DNA of 64,000 nucleotides, taken from Temnothorax longispinosus (Eukaryota > Arthropoda > Insecta > Hymenoptera > Formicidae). The stretch's first letter is position 1. Each line of letters opens with the position of its first letter. Shown here one piece after another: positions 14,211 through 24,508 of the stretch. Made by a program: the position numbers and the translations under genes. A model generated the notes under the pieces. The model was not told the DNA's origin and did no database searches. It saw nothing but the letters and a program-made list of their open reading frames with translations. Where the stretch lies: contig NC_092358.1 of the NCBI RefSeq assembly GCF_030848805.1, forward strand, positions 558,001 through 622,000, read 5' to 3'.

Positions 14211-14530
14211 TCATTGGTAAAATATATATTCAGAACTGCACGAGAACTTGTTTAAAATAATTAAAACTATTTAGAATCGATCACAGCACCTCACCTTCGT
14301 TCTCACTTATATAAAGACGACTTCTTTCGAGCGTTTTAAAAATCATAAAAAAATTTTAAAAAATATATTTATCGTCATAACTTTTTCTATAGAAGAGTGT
14401 GTCACGTAGAATTGTAAATCTTTCAAAATCTACCAATGAATGTTACAAAAGAATTCCCGTGGGATAGAGTGCACTCATGTGGCGTCTCAGTTTGTCCGGA
14501 GGTATTTTTGGTGCTTTTATGACTAAAACT

Positions 14531-14598
14531 ATTAAAAATAAAGCCAGCACTCTCGATACTTGATGAATTTTCAAAATGAGTATCCACAGCTTAACACA
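14531..14598. repeat. Relic half-copy of the 56-kb inverted-repeat element
   Basis: The stretch attaaaaataaagccagcac onward matches the right arm of the element at 56151-56371 (56301-56371), with scattered differences and small gaps. This shows a dispersed repeat family with at least two copies 41 kb apart. The left arm is missing or too diverged to align by eye. Confidence 0.6.
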
Positions 14599-17573
14599 TT
14601 GTTAAAAAATTATTTAAAAATTCGATCGAATTAATCAAGATTTTATTAAACCCCACACAGCTGGGATTTGCGCAACTTTTAATCAACTCATAAGTCTCAT
14701 AACTGTAGAACGTGTCGTAACGCATACGTAACGATACCCATCGCAATGAAACGATCGCTCAACAGTTTACTACGTTTTGATAATAAAATGAGATAAAAAA
14801 GGATAATAAAAATCCATCAAAAAACGATAATGTCGGTAAATCATACGGTGGCAGGATCCCCTTAACTCGACACGTGAAAAAGACACGGGGAAATGTGTGA
14901 AAAGAAAATATTAGAAACACGTATTTGTACATCTTAAACCTTCAGTCTTGAGAATTCGCCAAGTCGACATCGACAGTTGTTCGTTGAATATGCAGCCGAC
15001 AGATATCGCCAAAATGCAAATTGCAAAATGCAAAGAATGGAAAAATCGCGAAATTGAAATGAAAAAATTATGTGACGATAAATGACTAGACCTTTCACTT
15101 TCGCGCACAGACGTAAAAGTTAATTTTTTTACCACGATCTTTCTCATTTGCTCATCTAAATCACGAACTCTAGGTGTGTGCCGTCTGGGTTTATCTATTA
15201 TATTATAACAGTCATTTACAATGATGAACATATCTTGTTCGGCCGATTGTTCGACAATAGAAGGAAAATGAGTTACGTGAGTTATGTGAGGAGTATCGTA
15301 ATAAAAAAAATTTCAAATTAGACAGTATTTTCAAATTTACAAGTTATGAAGCTGTATGAAGCTGAAATAACGAAAGCGCAGTGATCTCTTGTTTCTCTCA
15401 TCAAAATAGTCTAATCGGGTCAGTTTACTCTAGAGACCGTTTCTCCTCTGTGCAAGTGTGCACTTTCTCTCCAATGAATTTCTTGTTCTTGTGCTCGCCA
15501 CTTGACGTCCAATGTGCTGCACCATTTATCTTTCGCGACTCGCGGGACCAATCCATTTTTGACGATATATCGAAGAACGATCTGTCGAAGCAGTCGAAGG
15601 ATTAACAGGACCAAGCCAAGGCCAAGAATCAGATCAATCAGATTAATTACGTTCGCGCGCAACCTTTGCGCTACCTCGACGATTGAATATGAAATCGTTA
15701 AAGCCGAGGCGGTAGGCGGTAGGCGGTATAGGAGTAGAAGGCAGGGAAATGACCGCGACGGTAACTCTACGATCGTCGATCGGTTAAGAAAGGGGATGAT
15801 GACTCATAAAAGTAGGTAGAAAGCAAATGGCACGAGCTTCTTTGTACGCCGCGCCGCGACGTAGCGTCACGTAGCGTCACGTAGCGCTTGTTACATGCTG
15901 TAACAAGTACATCGAACGCGTCGCGTCGATTCAAGAAAGTCAAGAGTACGCGATGATAGAGAGAGTGCAATGCCAATCCAAGGCGGGTGCAAGTTTGATT
16001 ATTGGCTAGATATTAATTAACATGCATCATTCGAATACTTTATTGGGGATACCTCGGCGTTAATAATGTGCTTTATGCTTTACGAAGCTATTCTCAAGAC
16101 TTATCATCCGCGTGAATTGGCGAAAATCTATGACACGTTAACTTGTTGTTGACAAATTATTATTCGTCGTAATTGCGATGCAAATCAAGACGCGTCGCGG
16201 CGTCGCGAAGACGATTTGCGATCGAAAGTGCACCGCATCGCCGCATTACCGCATGCCCGACACTTTCTAGAAATACTACGTATATATACTCTAAATATTT
16301 TTTACGCGCGTCATCCCGACAGGGACAGCTTTCGACTTGGACGTTATTTTTTCAATTCAACGTATTTAAAAGTAGTTGGACGAAAAGTAGGTAGCGGTAA
16401 GGTAAGAGGTTGCTATTTACGCAACCTACAACCTTATCGAGTTATCGTAATTTACAAATAACCGTAGGAAAGAGGAAAGAGGGGAGAGGCTTTGATTGGA
16501 AAGATTGGAAATTTTTGAATTGGTGGCTCGCGATTGAGCTCGATGACAAGAGAAGAGATTGGGCAGATAACGACACGAGTCTGGCGAGAAATAACGAGAA
16601 GCATATATACCCGCTGGCTACACCGCCGCGCCGCACCGACACCGCGTCGGCGTCGTGTGAATTAAATCTTACGAGCGCGAAAGTTTGGTGATTAACGCGC
16701 GGAAAAGAGAGGGAAAATTACGCAACCTTATCGTAGAGAATCGCGTTACTCCGTTTTCGCTCCTCGTCACGTTCGCTTCGTTAATTAAAGTCAGCGCTAA
16801 AAACTCGACGGGCGCGCGCAGGCAGAGAGGCAGGTGACAGGATGACGCCAGCGTCATTATTCCGGATGGATAATAATGATTAATGAAGTAACGTGTGACA
16901 CATGAATATCATCAAGAGCCGATCAACGATGAACGCGTGTAAAAATTCAAAGAGCGAATCTGACAATGAATCGAACATCCGCGATGTTGTCGCACACGCG
17001 GAAGCGCGAGATAGTTTAACAATTGGAAAATGGTCTTGTCTCGTTCTCCGATCCTCGATCCCAAAGACATCCCAGGGATTACGCGTTTCCCCGACCCCGA
17101 TCGATATTCCAAGGTCATCGGACTAATGTCACTCGAGCGTGACGTTTTACTCCTTACTCGGTTGCGCGCGACAAAGCTCTCTCGCGCTTTGTCACGCACT
17201 TGACGCCTCGCTCCGTCTTGAGTGTCTTGGTCGGCGGCACTGCAGAGACTGCAGGGTCTTTCGCCTTTATTCTAAATCTAAACTGTCATCTACCAACGAA
17301 AGGCATTTTTCACCCGCTCGAAATAATCGTGTCGCACGTCGGGAGGATAAGATAATTGGCGAATCTCGAGAAACTTGCAACTGCCGTTCGGACCTTCGGA
17401 CCTTCGGAGTTTCGAACTCGACTAACTTGTCTAATATATATATTTTCTACGCAACACACCAACACAGTGGTGCAGAACGATTTTCGTCCCGGATTGCCCG
17501 ATGCCCGATGTCCGACTTCCATTTCGCCTTGTTAGTCACTAATTCTAAGGCGAAATGGAAGAGTCAGTCAGGT

Positions 17574-17604
17574 GCGTTTAGCGTTTAGCGTTTAGCGTTT
17601 AGCG
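17574..17604. repeat. Heptamer tandem repeat GCGTTTA x4
   Basis: Four perfect copies of gcgttta end in gcg. A shorter array of the same heptamer lies at 8985-9005 in the other large Khc-73 intron. It is not the insect telomere repeat TTAGG. Confidence 0.8.
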
Positions 17605-17792
17605 ACAAGTGTATAGCTCCGTTATGGCTGGCGCGAAGAGCCCGCGAATCTCGTGAACATCGAGCATCATTTCAACATTTTGCGACTCGGCGACGATGGT
17701 CCTTGAGCCTGCCTCGCAACTCGCAACTCGCAACACGATACCCCGCTGGAGCGCGCGTCATCGTAATCGGCCGAGACTCGATAAAACGATAA

Positions 17793-17798
17793 CGCGCG

Positions 17799-17829
<31 letters not shown>

Positions 17830-17848
17830 AAGAAAGAGAAAGAGAGAG
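17793..17848. repeat. Compound microsatellite (CG)n(AG)n
   Basis: Eleven CG dinucleotides pass into AG repeats with AAAG interruptions. It lies about 250 bp inside Khc-73 intron 1, close to the first exon. Alternating CG is a potential Z-DNA former (inference). Confidence 0.85.
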
Positions 17849-18102
17849 TGGCAACGCGGATCGAGCGGAGCGGAAACCCTGTGCGCCTGTCAAGAGACCT
17901 GTCCATTGAGCTCCGTTGAGCTATCGGGCCATTCGAACTCTGCGACATAGAACCGAGGGTTAATTGCATTTTTTTCGTGGAGGGTCTTTGGCCATGTTCG
18001 ATCCCCGAAATGAAATCGCGTGGCGCGAGGCGAGGCGAGGCGGGGCAAAGCTCCGTTGGAGGCAGAGGCAGAGGCGCAGCAGGGACGTCAAGAGATACGT
18101 AC

Positions 18103-18157
18103 CTCTGCGATTAAACGGCCGGACCCGTACGGCAACCTTTATTTTATCCGTAGCCAT
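18103..18157 (-). CDS. Khc-73: Khc-73 coding exon 1 (start codon)
   Basis: Encodes MATDKIKVAVRVRPFNRR, the canonical N-terminus of kinesin-3 motors (first beta strand, VAVRVRPFN), and ends in a strong donor (GAG followed by gtacgt). I chose the ATG at 18157 because kinesin-3 proteins start two or three residues before this strand. An in-frame ATG at 18172 would add only MCAKV. The exon lies in a GC-rich segment, head to head with XRCC1, whose start is about 1.8 kb away. That region therefore probably holds both promoters. Confidence 0.92.
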
Positions 18158-18647
18158 GACTTTTGCACACACCGGTACGCGCGCACTCGCGTATCACTGT
18201 CACCCGCGATCCGCGAAAAACCGTCCGGCGCGCGATTACGCCTGCACCTGATTACGTCTACTCTCGCACGCGTCGCACATTATTCTCCGCTACATTATTC
18301 TCAACCCGACCCGCGAACCTGTCATCTTTCGAACGACACTGCGTCTGACTGCGTCTACCGTCTACCCCGAGCCACCCGTGACACACTTCGCCATATTGCT
18401 TAAAGTCCCTCGTCAGCCGTCAGCGCTGAGAGCGCAGCGCGCTGGACAACCAGACAAAACGACGGTCATCCCATCCAGGCCGCCGCTATCGAGGCTATCG
18501 AATATCGAATGATAGTGTTTTCGAGAATCGCCGTTAGGAACGCTCCACACGCTCGTGTATGACTCGTATCTCTATCGTCGCCCGTCGGCGTCGTCGTGAT
18601 CGGACTAAAGTCACTATACACCGATTTCTCTGGATCAGCCAATAATG

Positions 18648-18774
18648 GGCGCGTTCAGCAGACCAAGCCGCTGAGTAGCAGTCGAACGTGATTGGCTCCT
18701 ACTTTTAGAACCAACCAATCAACGCAGAGTGTTGATAAGACGAACTCAACAGTTGTGTCTGCTGAACGCGGCCA
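18648..18774. mobile_element. Short inverted-repeat element
   Basis: CGCGTTCAGCAGAC near 18651-18664 recurs as its reverse complement (GTCTGCTGAACGCG) near 18758-18771. Weaker pairing continues inward for another 15 bases or so. About 125 bp with no coding capacity, so MITE-like. It abuts the left arm of the foldback structure that encloses the assembly gap, so its boundaries are approximate. Confidence 0.55.
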
Positions 18775-18786
18775 GAGAGAAACCTG

Positions 18787-18922
18787 GGGCCGTATTCCGT
18801 TCCGCTAAAATCCGCTTACCGACAATTGTCGGTGTCGTTGCGCAGGTTTTTCATATCGTGTAAAAGCTGCGCAACGACACTTATCGAACCGACAGTTGTC
18901 GGTAGGCAGGAACGGAATACGG
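18787..18922. mobile_element. MITE with GGGCCGTATTCC termini, 3-bp CTG target duplication
   Basis: Ends read gggccgtattccgttcc and ggaacggaatacgggcc, inverted with one offset base. The interior contains a second inverted pair (cgacaattgtcggtgtcgttgcgca and its imperfect complement). The element interrupts a sequence that is present uninterrupted, in inverse orientation, at 19554-19595. Comparing the two gives a clean insertion point and CTG on both sides, which fits a PIF/Harbinger-like 3-bp duplication. The superfamily remains open. Confidence 0.7.
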
Positions 18923-19053
18923 GCCCTGAGAGAGGCCATCCCGGCCTTTTTCGTGTGTTGCTGTGTTGCATTTTCCGACGCGCCGCCTGAGAAAGTGCAA
19001 CTCAACTACGTCGTATCGCTCGGTAATCGCACATGGTTTGCGTCCGTGCTTTC

Positions 19054-19553
19054 NNNNNNNNNNNNNNNNNNNNNNNNNNNNNNNNNNNNNNNNNNNNNNN
19101 NNNNNNNNNNNNNNNNNNNNNNNNNNNNNNNNNNNNNNNNNNNNNNNNNNNNNNNNNNNNNNNNNNNNNNNNNNNNNNNNNNNNNNNNNNNNNNNNNNNN
19201 NNNNNNNNNNNNNNNNNNNNNNNNNNNNNNNNNNNNNNNNNNNNNNNNNNNNNNNNNNNNNNNNNNNNNNNNNNNNNNNNNNNNNNNNNNNNNNNNNNNN
19301 NNNNNNNNNNNNNNNNNNNNNNNNNNNNNNNNNNNNNNNNNNNNNNNNNNNNNNNNNNNNNNNNNNNNNNNNNNNNNNNNNNNNNNNNNNNNNNNNNNNN
19401 NNNNNNNNNNNNNNNNNNNNNNNNNNNNNNNNNNNNNNNNNNNNNNNNNNNNNNNNNNNNNNNNNNNNNNNNNNNNNNNNNNNNNNNNNNNNNNNNNNNN
19501 NNNNNNNNNNNNNNNNNNNNNNNNNNNNNNNNNNNNNNNNNNNNNNNNNNNNN
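19054..19553. other. Assembly gap, 500 N
   Basis: Exactly 500 unknown bases, the usual placeholder for a scaffold gap of unknown length. It separates the Khc-73 and XRCC1 start regions, so promoter distance cannot be measured. Confidence 0.99.
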
Positions 19554-19710
19554 AGGCCGGGATGGCCTCTCTCAGGTTTCTCTCTGACGCGGCCAATGAG
19601 ACTTATTTACTAGTTATTTACTATTTGATACGCGTATCAAGAGATCGGTGTAAACTAGGCCAATATGTATGTATGTAAATACGTATCTATAAGGTCTATG
19701 GTCTATGCGC

Positions 19711-19746
19711 GTGACGTAGGTCACGTAGGTGACGTAGGTGACGTAT
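19711..19746. promoter_or_regulatory. Four tandem CRE-like 9-mers upstream of XRCC1
   Basis: GTGACGTAG, GTCACGTAG, GTGACGTAG and GTGACGTAT follow one another without spacers, ending 232 bp before the XRCC1 start codon. Three copies carry the ATF/CREB-type core TGACGT. The second, changed by one base, reads TCACGT. Position and spacing fit a promoter element array. Binding is inferred from the motif only. Confidence 0.45.
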
Positions 19747-19978
19747 ATTTATGTCGAACACATGTGCAGTTTTGGCGGTAATTCGGTAATTGTCATATTG
19801 TCACATTGTCAATTTCTCGTTTCTCGCTAATCTTGAATTTGCAACGAATCACGCGTATACAATTATTACAGAATCGATAAAGAGGACAGCTTTGAAGCAT
19901 TTCGAGCAACTTGGAGATAGGAGCCAGGGAGGATACTGGGACAGATATAATTTTTGGAGGGCAGCAACTTGTGTAGAA

Positions 19979-21575
19979 ATGATTGTTAAAATCGAAAAGA
20001 TAATAAGCTGCTCCTCGGAACATCCGCTATATCCTGCCGCCAATCTTCTTCAACGTAATTCCGAAAATTGGAAAGCTACGTGGCGATGTAGCAAACCAGG
20101 TGAAATGCTGGCACACGTCATCTTTCAGCTCGCTGAGCCTTCCTACGTTACGGGAGTCGATATTGGCAATTATCAGAGTTGCGTCGTCATTGTCACTGGA
20201 TCCACGTCCGCGGAACCTGACAATTGGACAGTTATCGTCAACCACAAGTTCATGACCAACGATGAAGCTGCAAATGACAAGTTTAAGGATCAAGTTCAAT
20301 TGTTTACTAAAAGAGAATTAAATCCGGATACCTTGAAGATCAAATTTGATCGAATCAAAGTTACCTGCATGCAATCGGCCAATTTGAAAGTATTGTTTGG
20401 ATTATCGTATGTCATTTTAAGATCAGATTCCACCGTTGATTTAGGCTTGGATGCATTTGGCAAGTTTAAATTTAAACAACCGTGCGTCGTCAAGACCCCC
20501 ATGGAAATGATGAAAGAAACGACCCTTGGCAAAGCGGAAGATACGAAGACGGATTATAGGGAAGAATTGCGCGAGCGAATCAAGAAAAATTCGATGGAGA
20601 ATTTCGCCAAGTGTCAAGAGGGACAGAAACTTGTGAGGAGGCCGTTGTTAGAAAAGTTGGAAGCTGGAGAAGCCGATGAAGTTTTTGGGAAACGTGATAA
20701 GACCCAGCCGCAACGCCTGAAAGATCAGAGAGACAATATCTATGATAAGTTATTTAATCAAAGTCCCAAAAATACCACAAATATAGCCAATGAAAAAGTG
20801 GTGAGAACACCTTTTGGAGATGTTATACCTCCGCGAAACGCCGATACTAATAAAAATAATATGAAAGATCCTACTCAAAGTCCTTCGACTTCTAAGAAAC
20901 GTTCTTTAAGCGAGTTGGAGAATTCGCCAAGTGCAAAACACAGTGAAAGAAAGAAACAAAGGTGCTCCGAATGTCGCGCAGGCTCGCAAGATCACCTGTG
21001 TACGACTTGTCGACGATTGCCACAGCCCAAAGACATCGAGAATGCTCATGCTCCTTCGAAAACAAGCGGCAACGTTCCTGCAAAACTGAAGAAACTGAAA
21101 AAACCGTTTAAAGAACTGTTCAACGACGTTACATTCTCCCTCAGCGGCTACGTCAATCCACAGAGAGACGAAATTAGAAGAAAGGCTCTTACTATGGGTG
21201 CCAGATATGTTCCTGATCCAAATACAACTAATAAAAAATGCACTTATTTGATATGTGCTTTTAAAAATACTCCAAAATACCAACAGTTCAAAAATCACAC
21301 GAAAATTGTTTCTCATACTTTCATCGAGGAATGTTTTGATAAAAAAACGAGGTACATGTATAAAGTTTTATATATTACTTTTATTAGAGATTTTAAAAAA
21401 TTATATGTGAAGAGAGAGAGAGAGAGTCACAAATTATGTATTTTACAGATTTTCTTGGAGGCGATACGCTTTAGACCAAAAAGATAAATTGCAGCCCGAG
21501 AGCGAAGAAGAAATTGATGGTGATCGATCGGAATCTGTATATGATATGGACACCGATGCCGATTCAGATTATTAA
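19979..21575 (+). CDS. XRCC1: XRCC1, DNA single-strand-break repair scaffold
   Basis: Two coding exons, 19979-21351 and 21449-21575 (donor gag followed by gtacat, acceptor ttttacag), give 499 residues. Residues 1-150 match the XRCC1 N-terminal domain that binds DNA polymerase beta in other animals (IISCSSEHPLYPAANLL, WKATWRC, GVDIGNYQSCVV). Residues about 378-465 form a BRCT domain (FSLSGYVNPQRDEIRRKALT, then W in exon 2), the PARP-binding module in the family. The tail is acidic. I chose the ATG at 19979 because it places the start a few residues before the domain, as in homologues. The frame stays open upstream to 19790, and aacttgtgtag just before the ATG could be a splice acceptor for a 5'-UTR exon. 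Vertebrate XRCC1 is about 630 residues with two BRCT domains; only one is seen here. The basic linker carries an unusual C-x2-C-x8-C-x2-C cluster at about 328-343. Confidence 0.93.
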
Positions 21576-22630
21576 CATTTCAGTCGAATTACATTAATTG
21601 TATTAATACTGATATATCGATTGGTCTCCTGGTCTCCTTTAATATTTATATGTAGGTATATTGAACAATCGATATAACTAGCATTTTCTTTAAATTCTCA
21701 AAGAAATATATTTTTTTATAGATGCACATATTTGACACATTTGGTACAATCAAGAATACGCACGCGCGATTAAAACTAAATTTTTTGTAATGCTATGAAA
21801 TTGGATATATCAAATATGATTGTATCGAAAGTCGGAAGATGAAAAAACGGCAAGGTTTCGTTAATAAGACAATAAAAGGTTTTAAACCTGATAAAGCTTT
21901 TAAATATTTACAGATTTGAATATACAGGTTATAAAAGATGGAATGTCACGTTTTGCTACAGACATTTTAGAGAGTAAAAAAATTAATTTGTCAATCATTG
22001 TACGATAAAATTAATTGTGTGTACATATAAAATTAAAGATCAAAAAACACATTGCACGTGTGTCTCTATTCAGCTTATTTTATTTTACAACAGGCATTGC
22101 ATGCACGTGTATATTTTAATGAAATCAGAAGATATAGCTTAATTGAGTCTAGTTTGTAATATCTCACGCGTTGCCCCAGTATATATTTTCTACATTATAT
22201 AAATAATTTATTTTAGTCGCAAATTTATGTTTGTTTGGAAACCCAGGAAACCCTGTCAGCGCGGTCGAAGCTATCGAATGAGAACAAGCGCGCGCGGCGC
22301 GACACGTGACTCATGGAAAATGGAATAATGGAAATGGAAGTGGAGAATTCTATTGAGCGTAGAATAGAATAGATGAGCGCGTTCGCATTGTAGCCAATTG
22401 TAGCGTTAAAACGTATGACTGGGCAGTGTATGATACATACGTACACCCATAACCTATACTCGACAAATGCGTGCACGAAATTAATGATATTCACATTTAC
22501 ATTTTACAATTCAGTCACATCAGTCACTCGTCACACGACATACGACACACAGGTGTAGTCTGTTCTGTAACGGTAGTGGCCTGCGCTTGACAAATTTGCA
22601 AGCTATCGGCGATTGTCACAGATTATCAGG
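21576..22630. other. Intergenic between XRCC1 and PI31
   Basis: About 1 kb of AT-rich sequence between two plus-strand genes. AATAAA at about 21871 (gacaataaaagg) is a plausible XRCC1 polyadenylation signal. No RNA gene or coding frame was recognised. The PI31 promoter must lie in the right half. Confidence 0.5.
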
Positions 22631-24508
22631 ATGACCGATGTAAATAGCGTGTTCGGCTTCGAGCTCTTCCAAAAACTCTATCACGATGATATCCATAAGA
22701 AAGAAGACGTGATAATTTTATTTGTGCACTGGTACTTGATAAAGTCTGGATTTAGATGCATTGGTATCGGAGATGAAGTAAGTTCTGACGATAAGATAGA
22801 TGTCCTATGCGATAATACCGAATTTCCACACATTTTACATTCGTCTTACATTTAAAAGCATCTTTCGTAATAGTCTTTTCAAAATTCTAACCTATACATG
22901 TATAAAGTTTTGGTAATATATTTTTATATAAAAATTTTGTGAACAAATTTGTTCTAGGTACAACTTTTTTAGATTCGAGTGAAAATATTTTTTCAAGACT
23001 GTTGCCGAATATATTAGATTAGATTAGACGCATCAAGTAGTATCACGATTATCAAGCGTAGCACGTTAAATTCATTATTCAATCGTTTGACGAGAATTTC
23101 GGACATATGTGGATAATGCGCGTCATATTATGTCATACGTTGTAATTATCTTAAAATGACGTTGAAATTTACAATTGTTTAGGTTGTGTTTGATGGATCC
23201 GAGAAAGGATCCGAATTACTCCCAACAGAATGGAATCTACGTCCCAATTATGCATTACGTTATGTAAGAGATGGAAAATTACATGTACTTCTTGGAATCA
23301 AGTCGGATACAGATCTACTGTTGAACTTGATGGTAACTTACATGATGATGCGACAGCAAAATTTCTAAATTAATTAAGTAACAGTGATCGCCTGAAATAT
23401 TATATATTTAAAATGTCATTCTTATAGAGGCACCACGATAATTCTATAATTAGTATTCCGTTCCCTATCGAGAAAACTGTATCTGCGTTACATGGACCTT
23501 TAGAGATTACAATACCAGACTATCAGGCAATCTTACATAATATACAAAAAGATTTTGTAAGCCCGATATGTTCTAATGACGCAGCGACTCAAACAACCGT
23601 ACCAAATAACGGTGGTTCCTCCGAAACAAACAGGATTCCAGCGCGCAATGATCATCATCCATTGGGGCCCATAGGACCCATTTATCAGCCATCATATCGG
23701 TAAATCAATATCAATTTAATTATTGTCCCTATATGACTTTTTGTATTAGTTTAGGTCTTCAAGTGAAAAGAATTCAAAATGCAGCATTTCGAGAGAGTTC
23801 GTGACCGTTAATTATTTTCCATTATTACGTGTAATAATATAGGGCTAATTCCTTTTAGTGACACAAGTCAATGCAAACATCGTTCTATCCTTCTTGGCAT
23901 TCAATGAATAACAAAGACAGAACGATACTTATGTCGACTTGGGTCACTAAAAGGAATTGGCCTATAGTATACATACTCGTATATATGTACAAACATGTGT
24001 GTTGCTCTACATACATTAAATGTCGATATAATTTATAAATTATAACAATTTTCAATCAATTATTATTAAATTTTTCTACATTGTTCCATTTTAACGTGAT
24101 CTAGCAGGTGTATAGTTAATTTAATTATTTATTTCTATCATTAGACCTGAACATGATCCTGCGAGAGTAGGAGTTAGAGATCTCGATCCATTTGGAGAAG
24201 GCAGTGGTATGATATTCGATCCATTTAACACAAGACATGGTCTAATTGGACGCTCACCGAGTGGCTTAGGAGTACCTGGAGTATTGCCGCCGTATGTTCT
24301 ATGATTAGTGTGCTACTTTAAGTGCGAGAGGATCTATTTTCTAATTTAAGAATCAATTTAAACGTTATATTGTAGAGGTGCGATACCACCTGGTGCAAGA
24401 TTCAGTCCTTTCGGTCCACCAGAGTTGAATCCATCGAGACCACACCGTCTCCGTAGACCCGGCGACGACCATTTACCTCCTCCAGGATATGACGATATGT
24501 TTCAGTGA
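22631..24508 (+). CDS. PSMF1: Proteasome regulator PI31 (PSMF1)
   Basis: Five exons: 22631-22777, 23183-23332, 23428-23699, 24145-24291 and 24376-24508. All are GT-AG, phases match, and together they give 282 residues (human about 271). PI31 binds 20S proteasome and the F-box partners of its FP domain, and acts as an adaptor for proteasome transport. Residues 1-150 form the FP domain (FELFQKLYHDDIHKKEDVII, RYVRDGKLHVLLGIKSDTDLLL). From about 200 the chain is the Pro/Gly-rich C-terminal domain (VGVRDLDPFGEGSGMIFDP, LGPIGPIYQP) and ends HLPPPGYDDMFQ. That tail corresponds to the HbYX-type motif family members use on the 20S particle, but here Phe stands where Tyr is expected. Start: first ATG, with the FP domain beginning at once. 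The intron between exons 3 and 4 holds a MITE. Confidence 0.94.
23839..23966. mobile_element. MITE, about 128 bp, ~47-bp imperfect inverted repeats
   Basis: 23839-23886 (tagggctaattccttttagt...) and 23919-23966 (...actaaaaggaattggcctat) are inverted copies with a few mismatches. Both edges carry TATA/TA. It has no coding capacity and lies in the PI31 intron 23700-24144. Likely a non-autonomous Tc1/mariner-like element (inference from the TA edges). Confidence 0.75.

Larger units (their letters stand above)
13501..18102 (-). other. Khc-73 intron 1
   Basis: A 4.6-kb intron with no convincing coding exon on either strand. It holds the piggyBac-like MITE (13944-14210), a relic repeat (14531-14598), a TTTAGCG heptamer array (17574-17604) and a (CG)n(AG)n microsatellite (17793-17848). 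The part right of about 16.6 kb becomes GC- and CpG-rich toward the promoter. Confidence 0.6.
18768..19595. mobile_element. Foldback/inverted-repeat element enclosing the assembly gap
   Basis: The left arm (about 18768-18786 continued at 18920-18945) is the reverse complement of the right arm (19554-19595). A 23-bp perfect block, cctgagagaggccatcccgg plus cct, pairs with the right edge of the gap. The centre (19054-19553) is N, so size and content are unknown. Inverted arms commonly break short-read assembly, which would explain the gap (inference). Confidence 0.6.

Noticed and set aside
15501..15819. Arg-rich 105-codon frame in Khc-73 intron 1
   Set aside because: Overlaps an equally long frame on the other strand, with no motif; a composition effect.
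19790..19978. Upstream extension of XRCC1 by 63 codons
   Set aside because: Homologues start close to the domain; the extension has no resemblance to the family and probably is 5' UTR or intron.
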